The notes under the pieces are model-generated. The model saw nothing but the letters and a program-made list of their open reading frames with translations, did no database searches and was not told the DNA's origin. Positions 7,744 to 16,009 of a stretch of 64,000 nt of DNA are shown here, in pieces. The stretch's first letter is position 1. Each line of letters begins with the position of its first letter. Both the position numbers and the translations under genes were made by a program. This DNA comes from Mycobacterium marinum (GTDB lineage: Bacteria; Actinomycetota; Actinomycetes; Mycobacteriales; Mycobacteriaceae): the NCBI RefSeq assembly GCF_003391395.1, contig NZ_CP024190.1, positions 744,001-808,000 on the forward strand, given 5' to 3'.

Positions 7744-9042
7744 ATGCCGGCAATCGTCCTCATCGGAGCCCAGTGGGGCGACGAGGGCAAAGGTAAAGCC
7801 ACCGATCTACTCGGTGGACGGGTGCAGTGGGTGGTGCGCTACCAGGGCGGTAACAACGCCGGGCACACCGTGGTCTTGCCCTCCGGCGAGAACTTCGCGT
7901 TGCACCTCATTCCGTCCGGCGTGCTGACGCCGGGGGTCACCAACGTGATCGGCAACGGAGTCGTGATAGACCCAGGGGTCCTGCTCAGCGAGCTGAAAGG
8001 GCTGGAAGATCGCGGGGTCGACACCTCCAAGCTGTTGATCTCCGCGGACGCGCATCTGCTGATGCCCTACCACGTGGCCATCGACAAGGTGACCGAGCGC
8101 TACATGGGTAGCAAGAAGATCGGGACCACCGGTCGCGGTATCGGCCCGTGCTACCAGGACAAGGTCGCCCGAATGGGCATTCGGGTGGCTGACGTGCTCG
8201 ACACCGACCAACTCGCGCACAAGGTCGAGGCGGCCCTCGAATTCAAGAACCAGGTGCTGGTCAAGATCTACAACCGCAAGGCGCTGGATCCGGACCAGGT
8301 GGTCGAGTCGCTATTGGAGCAGGCCGAGGGTTTCCGCCATCGCATCGCCGACGCTCGCTTGCTGCTCAACAACGCGCTGGAGGCCGGCGAGACGGTGTTG
8401 CTGGAAGGTTCCCAGGGCACCCTGCTCGACGTCGACCACGGCACCTACCCGTACGTGACGTCTTCCAATCCGACAGCCGGCGGGGCTGCCGTTGGTTCCG
8501 GCATCGGACCCACCCGGATTCGCACGGTGCTGGGGATTCTCAAGGCGTACACCACCCGGGTGGGCTCCGGCCCGTTCCCCACCGAGCTGTTCGACGAGAG
8601 CGGCGAATACCTGTCCAAGACCGGTGGCGAATTCGGCGTCACCACCGGCCGGCGCCGCCGCTGTGGCTGGTTCGACGCCGTCATCGCGCGCTACGCCACC
8701 CGGGTCAACGGCATCACCGACTACTTCTTGACCAAACTCGACGTGCTCTCCAGCCTGGAAACGGTGCCGGTGTGCGTCGGATATGAGATCGACGGCAAAC
8801 GCACCAGTGAGATGCCGATGACCCAAAGCGATCTGTGCCGTGCCAAACCGGTCTACGAGGAGCTACCGGGCTGGTGGGAGGACATCTCGGCGGCACGGGA
8901 ATTCGACGACCTGCCGGCCAAGGCCCGCGACTATGTGCTGCGGCTCGAAGAGATTGCCGGAGCGCCGGTTTCGTGCATCGGTGTCGGTCCCGGACGGGAC
9001 CAGACCATCGTTCGACGGGACATCCTGCAGGAACGCGCGTGA
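7744..9042 (+). CDS. purA: Adenylosuccinate synthetase
   Basis: A 432-residue enzyme that condenses IMP with aspartate using GTP to give adenylosuccinate, the first step from IMP to AMP, in the cytoplasm. The signature loop GDEGKGK is at residues 12-18 (Asp13 catalytic), followed by NNAGHTVV (His41 region) and the switch/IMP-binding block GTTGRGIGPCY. The C-terminal GTP-binding motif TKLDVLS is also present. Full length for the family. The start ATG is preceded by GGGAGCG. The thioesterase gene downstream overlaps its stop codon. Confidence 0.97.
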   Translation: MPAIVLIGAQWGDEGKGKATDLLGGRVQWVVRYQGGNNAGHTVVLPSGENFALHLIPSGVLTPGVTNVIGNGVVIDPGVLLSELKGLEDRGVDTSKLLISADAHLLMPYHVAIDKVTERYMGSKKIGTTGRGIGPCYQDKVARMGIRVADVLDTDQLAHKVEAALEFKNQVLVKIYNRKALDPDQVVESLLEQAEGFRHRIADARLLLNNALEAGETVLLEGSQGTLLDVDHGTYPYVTSSNPTAGGAAVGSGIGPTRIRTVLGILKAYTTRVGSGPFPTELFDESGEYLSKTGGEFGVTTGRRRRCGWFDAVIARYATRVNGITDYFLTKLDVLSSLETVPVCVGYEIDGKRTSEMPMTQSDLCRAKPVYEELPGWWEDISAAREFDDLPAKARDYVLRLEEIAGAPVSCIGVGPGRDQTIVRRDILQERA

Positions 9043-9698
9043 CCCATTATTCTTCGCTCGGATCGGAAGGGTCCGGGGAAGAAGTCGATCCCGAATACGA
9101 GCATCACGGCGGGTTCCCGGAGTACGGACCCGCCAGCCCCGGTCCTGGCTTTGGCCGATTCGTGGCAGCGATGCGCCGATTGCAGGATCTGGCCGTGTCT
9201 GCCGATCCCGGTGACGGCGTGTGGGACCAAGCCGCCGAGCAGGCCGACGCACTGGCAAGCCTGCTCGGCCCGTTCCAGGCCGATGAGGGACAAGGGCCCG
9301 CCGGGCGAACACCCGATCTGCCCGGCATGGGCAGCCTGCTGCTGCCGCCGTGGACATTGACCCGCTACGCCCCCGACGGTGTGGAAATGCGGGGATCATT
9401 CAGCCGATTCCATGTCGGCGGCAACTCGGCGGTGCACGGTGGCGTGCTGCCGCTGTTGTTTGACCACATGTTCGGCATGATCTCGCACGCGGCGGCGCGG
9501 CCCATTAGCCGAACCGCCTTCCTGCACGTCGACTACCGCAAGATCACCCCGATCGATACCCCGTTGCTGGTGGGTGGGCGGGTCACCCGCATCGAGGGCC
9601 GCAAGGCGTTCGTGGCCGCGGAACTGGTCGACGCCGACGAGGTGTTGTTGGCCGAAGCCAACGGTCTGATGGTGCGACTGCTACCGGACCAGCCCTAG
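9039..9698 (+). CDS. Hotdog-fold thioesterase family protein, Rv0356c-like
   Basis: A 219-residue protein. Its C-terminal ~130 residues form a PaaI/4HBT-type hotdog domain with the HGG-containing helix (GNSAVHGGVLPLLFDHMFG) and the AFLHVDYRKITPI strand. The N-terminal ~90 residues are acidic and helical. PaaI-type enzymes hydrolyse acyl-CoA thioesters; the substrate here is unknown. I chose GTG at 9039 because it overlaps the purA stop (GTGA), suggesting translational coupling. In H37Rv the equivalent (Rv0356c) also follows purA (from memory). Its stop overlaps a lipase remnant on the other strand. Confidence 0.8.
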   Translation: MTHYSSLGSEGSGEEVDPEYEHHGGFPEYGPASPGPGFGRFVAAMRRLQDLAVSADPGDGVWDQAAEQADALASLLGPFQADEGQGPAGRTPDLPGMGSLLLPPWTLTRYAPDGVEMRGSFSRFHVGGNSAVHGGVLPLLFDHMFGMISHAAARPISRTAFLHVDYRKITPIDTPLLVGGRVTRIEGRKAFVAAELVDADEVLLAEANGLMVRLLPDQP

Positions 9699-9890
9699 CC
9701 CGTCGCCTGGCGGATGTACTCGCCGATCTGGCGCAGGCTGTACGTCGCCTCGGGCAGCATCGGCGCGGCCACCTGGAAGTCGTGTAAGAGTGCTTCGGCC
9801 CCAGAGGCGTGGATGAGGGTACGGGGCCCTGGCGGGAAACATCGCGTCTGACTTGATGTTGGGATGGGCCTTCTTGGACCGCATTGCCAA
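9695..9890 (-). pseudogene. Remnant of an alpha/beta-hydrolase (HSL/Lip family) C-terminus
   Basis: On the minus strand the frame ending at 9695 reads TLIHASGAEALLHD fused directly to FQVAAPMLPEATYSLRQIGEYIRQATG-like residues. In lipases of the hormone-sensitive family these two segments flank about 40 residues that include the catalytic histidine motif (WPGMPHDF). Here the two 'HD' positions appear joined, which looks like an internal deletion. The segment SKKAHPNIKSDAMFPA, which would precede it, lies in another frame. No start or catalytic serine remains. I read this as a degraded lipase gene; the assignment rests on pattern memory of the family tail. Confidence 0.45.
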
Positions 9891-9896
9891 CTGCCC

Positions 9897-10058
9897 CAGA
9901 TCTTGTGGGAGCCGTTCGCGGCCGCTATGTCACAGTCGATAATGCTGCCAGCATCGGTGGCGCTGTTGGGCCTGAGCGCCGCGCTGTTCATGGTCGGATT
10001 GGCGAACTCGGCCGCCCGGCCGCCCATACGCCAGTGCGCGCCTTCAGACTTCCCTTGA
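9897..10058 (+). pseudogene. Fragment of a DHA2-type MFS transporter C-terminus
   Basis: The + strand frame over about 9897-10058 reads LWEPFAAAMSQSIM then LPASVALLGLSAALFMVGLA. This resembles the loop and last transmembrane helix of 14-helix drug transporters (family pattern F..AM..S.LLPA...L...A). Nothing upstream in this frame continues it. A TetR gene lies next to it in the opposite orientation, a common arrangement for drug exporters, so the TetR may be the surviving half of a regulator/transporter pair. Confidence 0.4.
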
Positions 10059-10095
10059 CGTTGAAAGCTTGCGTGACGCAATCGGTTACGGGCGG

Positions 10096-10743
10096 TTAGG
10101 CAGTCGGAACTGCTGCGGGACGTGCCGAGCAGCGCCAGGCGACGGGACTGCTCAGCACGAATCGGGTCATCTCGGCGACGAATACATCCTTGGCGATGGG
10201 TGGTTCTTCGACGACGTAGCGAATTATCGAGCCAAGAAGCTGCACGATGATCCATGTCGCGGCATCCACGTCCATGTCGATGGATTGGTCCGGCGGCGCA
10301 ATCGCGTATCCCTTGATGGTCGCCGTCATCAGTTCTCTGAGGGGCCTGAGCACGTCCGCGCTGGTGCGTCCGGGCAACTGACCGGAGATCACCCGGAGAA
10401 TCTGAGGCCGTTCCAGCATGGCATCGACCTGCGCCTCAATGGCGGCGGACAGCGGAACATCGTGTTCGGACCGGACTAACGAGGCCAGGTTCCCCGTGAC
10501 TTGGTCCAGCAGCTGCTGGGTGTATTCGGCTACCACCGCGTGCAAGATGGCGTCCTTGTTGGCGAAGTACTGATACAGCGAGCCCGGACTAATGCCTGCC
10601 GCTGCAGCGATGCGATTCGTGGACGTGCCGTCGTAGCCGCGTTCTTCGAGAAGCATTCTGGCCGCGTCGAGGATCCGTTTGACGGTATCTTTCGACCGAT
10701 CCTGGGTGGGTACTTTGCGAAACGTTGCGCTTTTTCGGGGCAT
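10096..10743 (-). CDS. TetR/AcrR family transcriptional regulator
   Basis: A 215-residue regulator starting MPRKSATFRKVPTQDRSK. Its N-terminal helix-turn-helix is of the TetR type: RILDAARMLLEERGY, then TSTNRIAAAAGISPGSLYQYFANKDAIL, with the typical Y-FxxK end. The C-terminal ~140 residues form the ligand and dimer domain. The start has AAGGAG about 12 bases upstream. The frame is open for 43 more codons upstream without a better start. The neighbouring transporter appears decayed, so its present target is uncertain. Dyads upstream at 10904-10944 are candidate operators for autoregulation. Confidence 0.88.
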   Translation of the reverse strand: MPRKSATFRKVPTQDRSKDTVKRILDAARMLLEERGYDGTSTNRIAAAAGISPGSLYQYFANKDAILHAVVAEYTQQLLDQVTGNLASLVRSEHDVPLSAAIEAQVDAMLERPQILRVISGQLPGRTSADVLRPLRELMTATIKGYAIAPPDQSIDMDVDAATWIIVQLLGSIIRYVVEEPPIAKDVFVAEMTRFVLSSPVAWRCSARPAAVPTA

Positions 10744-10903
10744 TGGTACTTCGGTACTCCTTCGAATCTCCACGCTGCGGTCCATTGGACGCGGTCGTTC
10801 GCACGCTAGACCGTGCACTCGGCTGGCTCCGACGACCTGAATCAATGTCCGCCAACCATGCCTCGGGCACATAAATGCATAGCGAAGCTATTTTATAGGG
10901 ACG

Positions 10904-10944
10904 GTTACGCATGCATACATGCGCACCCGACTATGCATGGTAAC
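10904..10944. promoter_or_regulatory. Long interrupted inverted repeat upstream of tetR
   Basis: CATGCATA (10910-10917) pairs with TATGCATG (10932-10939), and the outer GTTAC (10904-10908) pairs with GTAAC (10940-10944), with one unpaired base on the left arm and a 14-base centre. A TATAAAAT-like -10 box in the tetR direction lies at about 10888-10895. The element is therefore near -35 or just upstream of it and is a good candidate for a TetR operator. Protein binding is inferred only. Confidence 0.5.
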
Positions 10945-11053
10945 GGCAGTCGTTGGAGTAGGCAACCGTAATTGACAAACTATCTAGAGGCCGGCAACCG
11001 AGTTGCAGGCGGGTGTGCAGCAGCTCGGGCGATCGCCAGCCATTGCGGTGGGG

Positions 11054-12400
11054 TTATTGGGCGGCGTTCGGATCGGGCGGAACCACGATGATGGTCGCTC
11101 CGGGAATTGCCGCCAGGGTGGCCGCCAGGTTGGCGACCACCCCCGGCGGTAGACCAGAGGGCAACCCCGGAATGTTTGCCGCGGCTGCGGCGGCCGGAAC
11201 CGATGGGGTGTTCGCGGCCGGTCTGGCGGCCGCCGCGGCCCCGCCGCCGCCGGCTGATGGGGCTCCGGTGGTTGGGGTGGGGGCCGAGCCGCTGCCCCGG
11301 GCGGCAAAACCGGCCAGGCTGGCCCCGGCTATCCCCGCCGCCGCGATACCGGTGTATTGGCCATCGGACCCGCCGGTCAAATACATCGGGGTTGCGCCGG
11401 GGAACATCGCCGCCACCTGCCGCACCGCCGGAGGAAGATTCCAGGCCGGTGGTACCGAGAGTCCGCCGATGTTGGCCGAGTAGCCCGAAAGTGCAGCGAT
11501 CGGCGGCGACGGCGGGCTCGCCAGCCGTTGCCCGCCCGGAGTGGTGATGGTGTCTCGATCAGGGTTGCTCAGGCCCGCCGCCGGTAGCTCGTCGTACTCC
11601 CCGCCACAGACCGGGGCGTTCTCGTCTTCGTCGACGACGTCGTGGCGGTACACCTCGCCCAGCTGAATCGCGGAGACGCCCAGGGCGCCCAGGGAGACCA
11701 CCACGGCTGCGAGGACCAGCAGGTCGAGGTCCTCGAACGGGTTCGGTATGGCGTTGAACGGGGCGGGCAGAAACGACTGAAGGAGGGGCAAAATGCTGGT
11801 TTCCGCCGGTGCGGCAGCGGCGGCGGCCGCTGGCACCGTGGCCGCGCTGAGCGCTTGGGTCCCCGTCGTTGTTGCAGGTGGCGAGGTGAATGGCGCTAAG
11901 TCCGTCGCGGCCGCCGAGGTGCCAGCGTAGCCGTCCATCGCGACGATGTCCTGGGCCCACATCTCGCTGTAGTCGGCTTCGCTGGTTGCGATCGCCGGGG
12001 TGTTCTGCCCGAAAATGTTGCTCCGCACCAACGAAAGCATGGTGCTGCGATTGGCCGCGATCTGGCCAGGAGGAACGATCGCCGCGTGCGCGGACTCGTA
12101 GGCGTTGGCGGCGCTGATGGCTTGGGCCGCGGCCTGCTCGGCCTGCGCGGCGGTGGACCGCATCCACGCCACATAGGGGGCCGCCGCGGCCGCCATCGAC
12201 AGTGCCGAGGGGCCTTGCCAGTCAGCGGCGGCAAGCCCGGCGATCACCGAGGAATACGAGGCGGCTGTGGCGTTCAGTTCGTTTGCCAACCGCCCCCAGG
12301 CCCGGGCCGCCTGCACCAGCGGAGCCGAGCCCGGACCGGCATACATCCGGGCGGAATTGATCTCCGGGGGCAGCGCCCCGAAGTCCATCCCCATGGTCAT
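11054..12400 (-). CDS. PPE family protein, PPE-SVP subfamily (PPE9-like)
   Basis: A 448-residue PPE protein. The PPE domain (about residues 1-180) opens MTMGMDFGALPPEINS, with PPE at 11-13 and the WxG motif in ADWQGPSA. It is followed by an Ala/Pro-rich linker, a hydrophobic helix (about 228-247, LDLLVLAAVVVSLGALGV), the SVP motif GGLSVPPAW and a Gly/Ala/Pro tail ending PPDPNAAQ. PPE proteins are exported by ESX type VII secretion, usually with a PE partner. H37Rv has only a short PPE9 (Rv0388c) here (from memory), so this is a full-length version. Its ATG overlaps the stop of a PE-like micro-gene. The tail lies close to the inverted junction. Confidence 0.93.
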   Translation of the reverse strand: MTMGMDFGALPPEINSARMYAGPGSAPLVQAARAWGRLANELNATAASYSSVIAGLAAADWQGPSALSMAAAAAPYVAWMRSTAAQAEQAAAQAISAANAYESAHAAIVPPGQIAANRSTMLSLVRSNIFGQNTPAIATSEADYSEMWAQDIVAMDGYAGTSAAATDLAPFTSPPATTTGTQALSAATVPAAAAAAAPAETSILPLLQSFLPAPFNAIPNPFEDLDLLVLAAVVVSLGALGVSAIQLGEVYRHDVVDEDENAPVCGGEYDELPAAGLSNPDRDTITTPGGQRLASPPSPPIAALSGYSANIGGLSVPPAWNLPPAVRQVAAMFPGATPMYLTGGSDGQYTGIAAAGIAGASLAGFAARGSGSAPTPTTGAPSAGGGGAAAAARPAANTPSVPAAAAAANIPGLPSGLPPGVVANLAATLAAIPGATIIVVPPDPNAAQ

Positions 12401-12531
12401 TGCGGCCTACCTCCCCGGCTGGCCGCGGCGGCGCCGGCGACGGTGTCTTGGGCGTGGGAAGCCGTGTCAGCGACGACCCGAGCGACGTTGGCCACGGCCA
12501 GCGTCTCAGGCTGCGTCGTCAGGAAAGACAT
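12397..12531 (-). CDS. 44-residue PE-like protein coupled to the PPE gene
   Basis: A small gene starting MSFLTTQPETLAVA, which is a canonical PE N-terminus. After about 14 residues the sequence departs from PE (ANVARVVADTASHAQ...) and stops after 44 residues with TGA overlapping the PPE ATG (ATGA). The ribosome binding site GAGGAGAAG is good. PE proteins normally have about 100 residues forming two helices that pair with the PPE. This one lacks the second helix and the YxxxD/E export motif. It may be a remnant kept for translational coupling or an atypical short partner. It is easily missed because of its size. Confidence 0.6.
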   Translation of the reverse strand: MSFLTTQPETLAVANVARVVADTASHAQDTVAGAAAASRGGRPQ

Positions 12532-12629
12532 CGACTTCTCCTCGACGGATTAGGCGGGACCGCGAAGGCCCCCGTTGCCGCTGAATCGGATCGGACCGCG
12601 CTGACCGGTTCAGGCCGCGCCTGCGGCGG

Positions 12630-12668
12630 TCAGATTTCGGGTACCTCGGACCATCGCTCGTCGCTCAC
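12630..12668 (-). CDS. Possible 12-residue leader ORF before the PE/PPE pair
   Basis: GTG at 12668 is preceded 8 bases upstream by an ideal Shine-Dalgarno AAGGAGGT (12677-12684) and encodes VSDERWSEVPEI before TGA. The PE-like start follows about 100 bases later with its own ribosome binding site. Such a perfect site in front of so short a frame suggests a leader peptide or a translated 5' region. An overlapping ATG frame of 14 codons starts a few bases later. Confidence 0.35.
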   Translation of the reverse strand: MSDERWSEVPEI

Positions 12669-12691
12669 TCGCCCCCACCTCCTTATGGCCA

Positions 12692-12724
12692 AGTTACACA
12701 GCGAGTTGTTTGCAGAGTTACACA
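12692..12724. repeat. Direct repeat pair AGTTACACA upstream of the PE/PPE operon
   Basis: AGTTACACA occurs at 12692-12700 and 12716-12724, a 24-base period, just upstream of the leader Shine-Dalgarno. A TTGACA-like -35 box for the PE/PPE direction overlaps 12728-12733. The pair could be an activator site, but this is suggested only by position. Confidence 0.35.
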
Positions 12725-12863
12725 ATTTGTCAAGAAATGAGCACGGAAGCGGCGTTCTCTTATAGAGCCCTCTGGTAGGGGAGTCCTAGCGCCGTTCGCT
12801 GCTCCATCTCGCGCCCCTATCCTTGAGCGGCAGGGATGAAATTCCGAGCGAGAGGGTGAGCTG

Positions 12864-14204
12864 GTGACTGACGGCTTGACCGAAGGACACGACGAGGCCA
12901 TCGGCAAGCATCAACGCCCGGCGACTGAACGCGACGACAACGGTCCCGAGGGCGACAAGACGACCACCATGGCGGTTCCGCCCGTTGTGACGGCGCCGCC
13001 GGCCGAAGCCGACGCCCATGTCAGGCCTCGGGTCGTGCTCTTGGGAGGTGGCGCGCAGGGCCGCGAGCTGGCGATCGCGCTGCAGGACCTTGGAGCCGAG
13101 GTGATCGCCGTTGACGCAGACGCCGATGCGCCCGCGCACCGCGTCGCCGATCAGGCGCTGGTGGTGGCGATGCCCGATGCCGACGAGCTGAAGGTGGTCT
13201 TCACGCGGCTACGGCCGGATTTTGTGGTGACGCTCACCGACGCCGTCAGCGCCGCTGCCCTCGACACCCTGGCTGACCGCGCGCCCTCCGAAGGTGGGTC
13301 AATCGGGCTTGCGCCCAGCGCCCGGTGTGTCCGGCTTGCCGGCGATCGTGAGGCCTTGCGCAAGCTGGCCGCCGACCAGCTCGGCCTGCCCACCGCGCCG
13401 TTCTGGTTCGTCGGATCCCTTGGTGAGCTCGAGGCGGTCGCCGCACACGTGGGTTACCCGCTGCTCGTCAAACCGGTAGCCGGCGCTGACGGTCCGCGGC
13501 GGTCTTTGGTCCGTGGGCCCGACGAAGTGGAGGCCGCCTGGAAGCGGGCCGTCGCGGGCGGGCCTGCGGGAGCCCCACCCCGGGTGTGGGTCGAGACCCA
13601 GGTCGAGGTCGAGTTTTTGGTCACTTTGATCGCGGTGTGCAGCCAGGGGCCGCAAGGTCCGCGCATCGACTTCTGTGCACCCATCGGCCACGCTGCCGAC
13701 GGTGGTGACCAGGAATCCTGGCAGCCGCAGAAGGTGAGTGTGGCCGCGCTCGATGCGGCGAAGTCGATCGCCGCCCGCATCGTCAAGGCGCTGGGGGGAT
13801 GTGGGGTTTTCGGTGTCGAGTTAATGGTCAACGGCGACGAGGTCTACTTTGCCGACGTCCAACCATTCCCGGGAGATGCCGCATGGGTTACCCTGCGTAG
13901 CCAGCGTCTTTCTGTATTCGAGTTGCAAGCAAGGGCGATTTTGGGCTTTGCGGTGGACACGTTGATGGTGTCACCCGGTGCCGCTCGGTTGATCGGTGTG
14001 GCGACCGTCGATCCGGTATTGGGCGCCGATGCGCTGGCCGCGGCGCTCGCCGTGCCCGAAAGTGATGTCCGGGTGTTCGGGCGTCCGCGTGCCCGTTCCT
14101 CCGGCCTCGGCGTTGCACTGGCCACCGCACCCGATGTCGCTGTCGCTCGCGATCGCGCCCGCGAGGTCGTGGACCGGCTGAATGTGCGAGACTCACGCGG
14201 GTGA
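12864..14204 (+). CDS. purT: Formate-dependent phosphoribosylglycinamide formyltransferase
   Basis: A 446-residue ATP-grasp enzyme that makes formyl-GAR from GAR, formate and ATP in purine synthesis, an alternative to folate-dependent PurN. It has an N-terminal preATP-grasp fold (RVVLLGGGAQGRELAIALQDLG), the ATP-grasp lysine strand GYPLLVKPVAGADGPR, and metal-ligand region VFGVELMVNGDEVYFADVQPFPGD. The N-terminal ~50 residues are an extra disordered stretch, so an internal ATG near 12969 could be the real start. GTG 12864 has GAGAGGGTGAGCTG before it and a TATCCT box at about 12817. The rhodanese gene overlaps its stop by four bases (GTGA). Confidence 0.92.
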   Translation: MTDGLTEGHDEAIGKHQRPATERDDNGPEGDKTTTMAVPPVVTAPPAEADAHVRPRVVLLGGGAQGRELAIALQDLGAEVIAVDADADAPAHRVADQALVVAMPDADELKVVFTRLRPDFVVTLTDAVSAAALDTLADRAPSEGGSIGLAPSARCVRLAGDREALRKLAADQLGLPTAPFWFVGSLGELEAVAAHVGYPLLVKPVAGADGPRRSLVRGPDEVEAAWKRAVAGGPAGAPPRVWVETQVEVEFLVTLIAVCSQGPQGPRIDFCAPIGHAADGGDQESWQPQKVSVAALDAAKSIAARIVKALGGCGVFGVELMVNGDEVYFADVQPFPGDAAWVTLRSQRLSVFELQARAILGFAVDTLMVSPGAARLIGVATVDPVLGADALAAALAVPESDVRVFGRPRARSSGLGVALATAPDVAVARDRAREVVDRLNVRDSRG

Positions 14205-14629
14205 GCTACGCGGGAGATATCACGCCGCTCGAGGCCTGGACGATGCTGCGCGACAACGCTGCGGCGGTGCTGGTCGACGTGCGCACCACCGCCGAGTGGC
14301 ATTTCGTCGGCGTACCGGACCTGTCGAGCCTTGGCCGGGACGCGATCTACATCCAATGGAGCACTCTCGACGGTAGGCCCAACGCGGACTTCCTCACCGA
14401 ACTGCAGGATGCCGTCGCGGCAGCGGGTTCCACCGCGGAGGGGGAGCGGCCCGTCGTTTTCCTGTGTCGTTCCGGCGCCCGCTCGATCGGCGCCGCAGCA
14501 GCCGCGACCGCGGCGGGGATCACGCCGGCCTACAACGTGCTGGACGGGTTCGAAGGACACCTTGACGCCCAGGGGCATCGAGGTGTGGTGGGCTGGCGGG
14601 CGGTCGGCTTGCCCTGGCGGCAGGGATGA
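14201..14629 (+). CDS. Rhodanese-like sulfurtransferase, Rv0390-like
   Basis: A 142-residue single rhodanese domain. It has the entry motif VLVDVRTTAEW (about 22-32) and the active-site loop VFLCRSGARS, with the cysteine that carries the persulfide in a six-residue CRSGAR loop. GTG 14201 overlaps the purT stop, so the two are translationally coupled. The next gene is metZ, which suggests a role in sulfur handling, as in H37Rv where the same order occurs (from memory). Donor and acceptor are unknown. Confidence 0.9.
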   Translation: MSYAGDITPLEAWTMLRDNAAAVLVDVRTTAEWHFVGVPDLSSLGRDAIYIQWSTLDGRPNADFLTELQDAVAAAGSTAEGERPVVFLCRSGARSIGAAAAATAAGITPAYNVLDGFEGHLDAQGHRGVVGWRAVGLPWRQG

Positions 14630-14716
14630 AGCCGCGATGACCTGCGTCGACAAGCACGTGGGGGCGCTGCCGATGCTGGCGATGCCGACGACGGCTTGTG
14701 TCGCAGGACTGCGCGG

Positions 14717-15955
14717 GTGACCGACGATCGATCGGTGCCAGAGGCCGAGCAGCCCAAGAATCCCCGGAAGTTGCCCGATGGCGTCAGCCAGGCCACCATC
14801 GGCGTGCGCGGGGGCATGTTGCGGTCTGGATTCGACGAGACCGCCGAAGCGCTGTATCTGACCTCGGGCTACGTATACGAGTCGGCCGCGATGGCCGAGC
14901 AGTCGTTCGCCGGCGAACTCGACCACTTTTTGTACTCGCGCTACGGCAATCCGACCGTGGCCATGTTCGAAGAACGCCTTCGGCTGATCGAAGCAGCTCC
15001 GGCCGTGTTCGCCACCGCCAGCGGCATGGCAGCGGTATTCACCGCGCTGGGTGCGCTGCTGGGTGCGGGCGACCGGCTGGTGGCGTCTCGCAGTCTGTTC
15101 GGGTCGTGCTTTGTGGTGTGCAACGAGATCCTGCCGCGCTGGGGCGTGGAAACGGTGTTCGTTGACGGTGACGACCTCGAGCAGTGGGAGCAAGCGTTAT
15201 CGGTGCCCACCGAGGCGGTGTTCTTCGAAACGCCGTCCAACCCGATGCAATCGCTGGTCGATATCGCCGCGGTGACCGAGTTGGCGCATGCCGCGGGCGC
15301 AAAAGTTGTGCTGGACAACGTTTTTGCTACTCCGCTGCTGCAGCAGGGAATTCCGCTCGGGGTCGATGTGGTGGTGTACTCGGGTACCAAGCACATCGAC
15401 GGTCAGGGCAGGGTGCTGGGCGGTGCCATTCTTGGCGACCAGGCCTACATCGACGGGCCGGTGCAGAAGCTGATGCGCCACACCGGTCCGGCGCTCAGCG
15501 CTTTCAACGCCTGGATTCTGCTCAAAGGTCTTGAGACGCTTGCGGTTCGGGTTCAGCATAGTAATTCCTCGGCGCTGCGCATCGCCGAGTTTCTGCAGGG
15601 CCACCCCGCGGTGCGATGGGTGCGGTATCCGTATCTGCCCTCACATCCGCAGTACGACCTGGCCAAGCGTCAGATGTCTGGCGGCGGAACCGTGGTGACG
15701 TTTGCACTCGACGCCCCGGAAAGTGCGGCCAAGCGGCGCGCTTTCGAAGTGCTCGACAAGCTGAGATTGATTGACATCTCCAATAACCTCGGCGACACCA
15801 AATCGTTGATCACCCACCCGGCAACCACGACGCACCGGGCGATGGGCCCGGAGGGCCGCGCCGCGATCGGGCTCGGTGACGCAGTGGTGCGCATTTCGGT
15901 CGGGCTGGAGGGCGCCGAGGATTTGATCGCCGATATTGATCAGGCACTCGGCTAG
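14717..15955 (+). CDS. metZ: O-succinylhomoserine sulfhydrylase
   Basis: A 412-residue PLP enzyme of the Cys/Met metabolism family. It converts O-succinylhomoserine and sulfide to homocysteine in methionine synthesis. Visible features are the GGMLRSGFDETAEALYLTSGYVY start, YSRYGNPT near the PLP phosphate, and the PLP lysine motif VVYSGTKHIDGQG. The C-terminal SLGxTKS-type motif reads NLGDTKSLITHPATTTH. I chose GTG 14717 (VTDDRSVPEA) because its length fits the M. tuberculosis protein (about 406). A 90-base gap separates it from the rhodanese gene. Confidence 0.95.
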   Translation: MTDDRSVPEAEQPKNPRKLPDGVSQATIGVRGGMLRSGFDETAEALYLTSGYVYESAAMAEQSFAGELDHFLYSRYGNPTVAMFEERLRLIEAAPAVFATASGMAAVFTALGALLGAGDRLVASRSLFGSCFVVCNEILPRWGVETVFVDGDDLEQWEQALSVPTEAVFFETPSNPMQSLVDIAAVTELAHAAGAKVVLDNVFATPLLQQGIPLGVDVVVYSGTKHIDGQGRVLGGAILGDQAYIDGPVQKLMRHTGPALSAFNAWILLKGLETLAVRVQHSNSSALRIAEFLQGHPAVRWVRYPYLPSHPQYDLAKRQMSGGGTVVTFALDAPESAAKRRAFEVLDKLRLIDISNNLGDTKSLITHPATTTHRAMGPEGRAAIGLGDAVVRISVGLEGAEDLIADIDQALG

Positions 15956-16009
15956 TGGCAACGCGGATGCACCCGCTAAAGCCGTTGTGCTAGGGCGAAT
16001 TTCGCCGCA

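Noticed and set aside
9864..10058. Intact small membrane protein
   Set aside because: The frame has no ribosome binding site, starts in unrelated sequence and matches only the tail of a large transporter, so a remnant is more likely.
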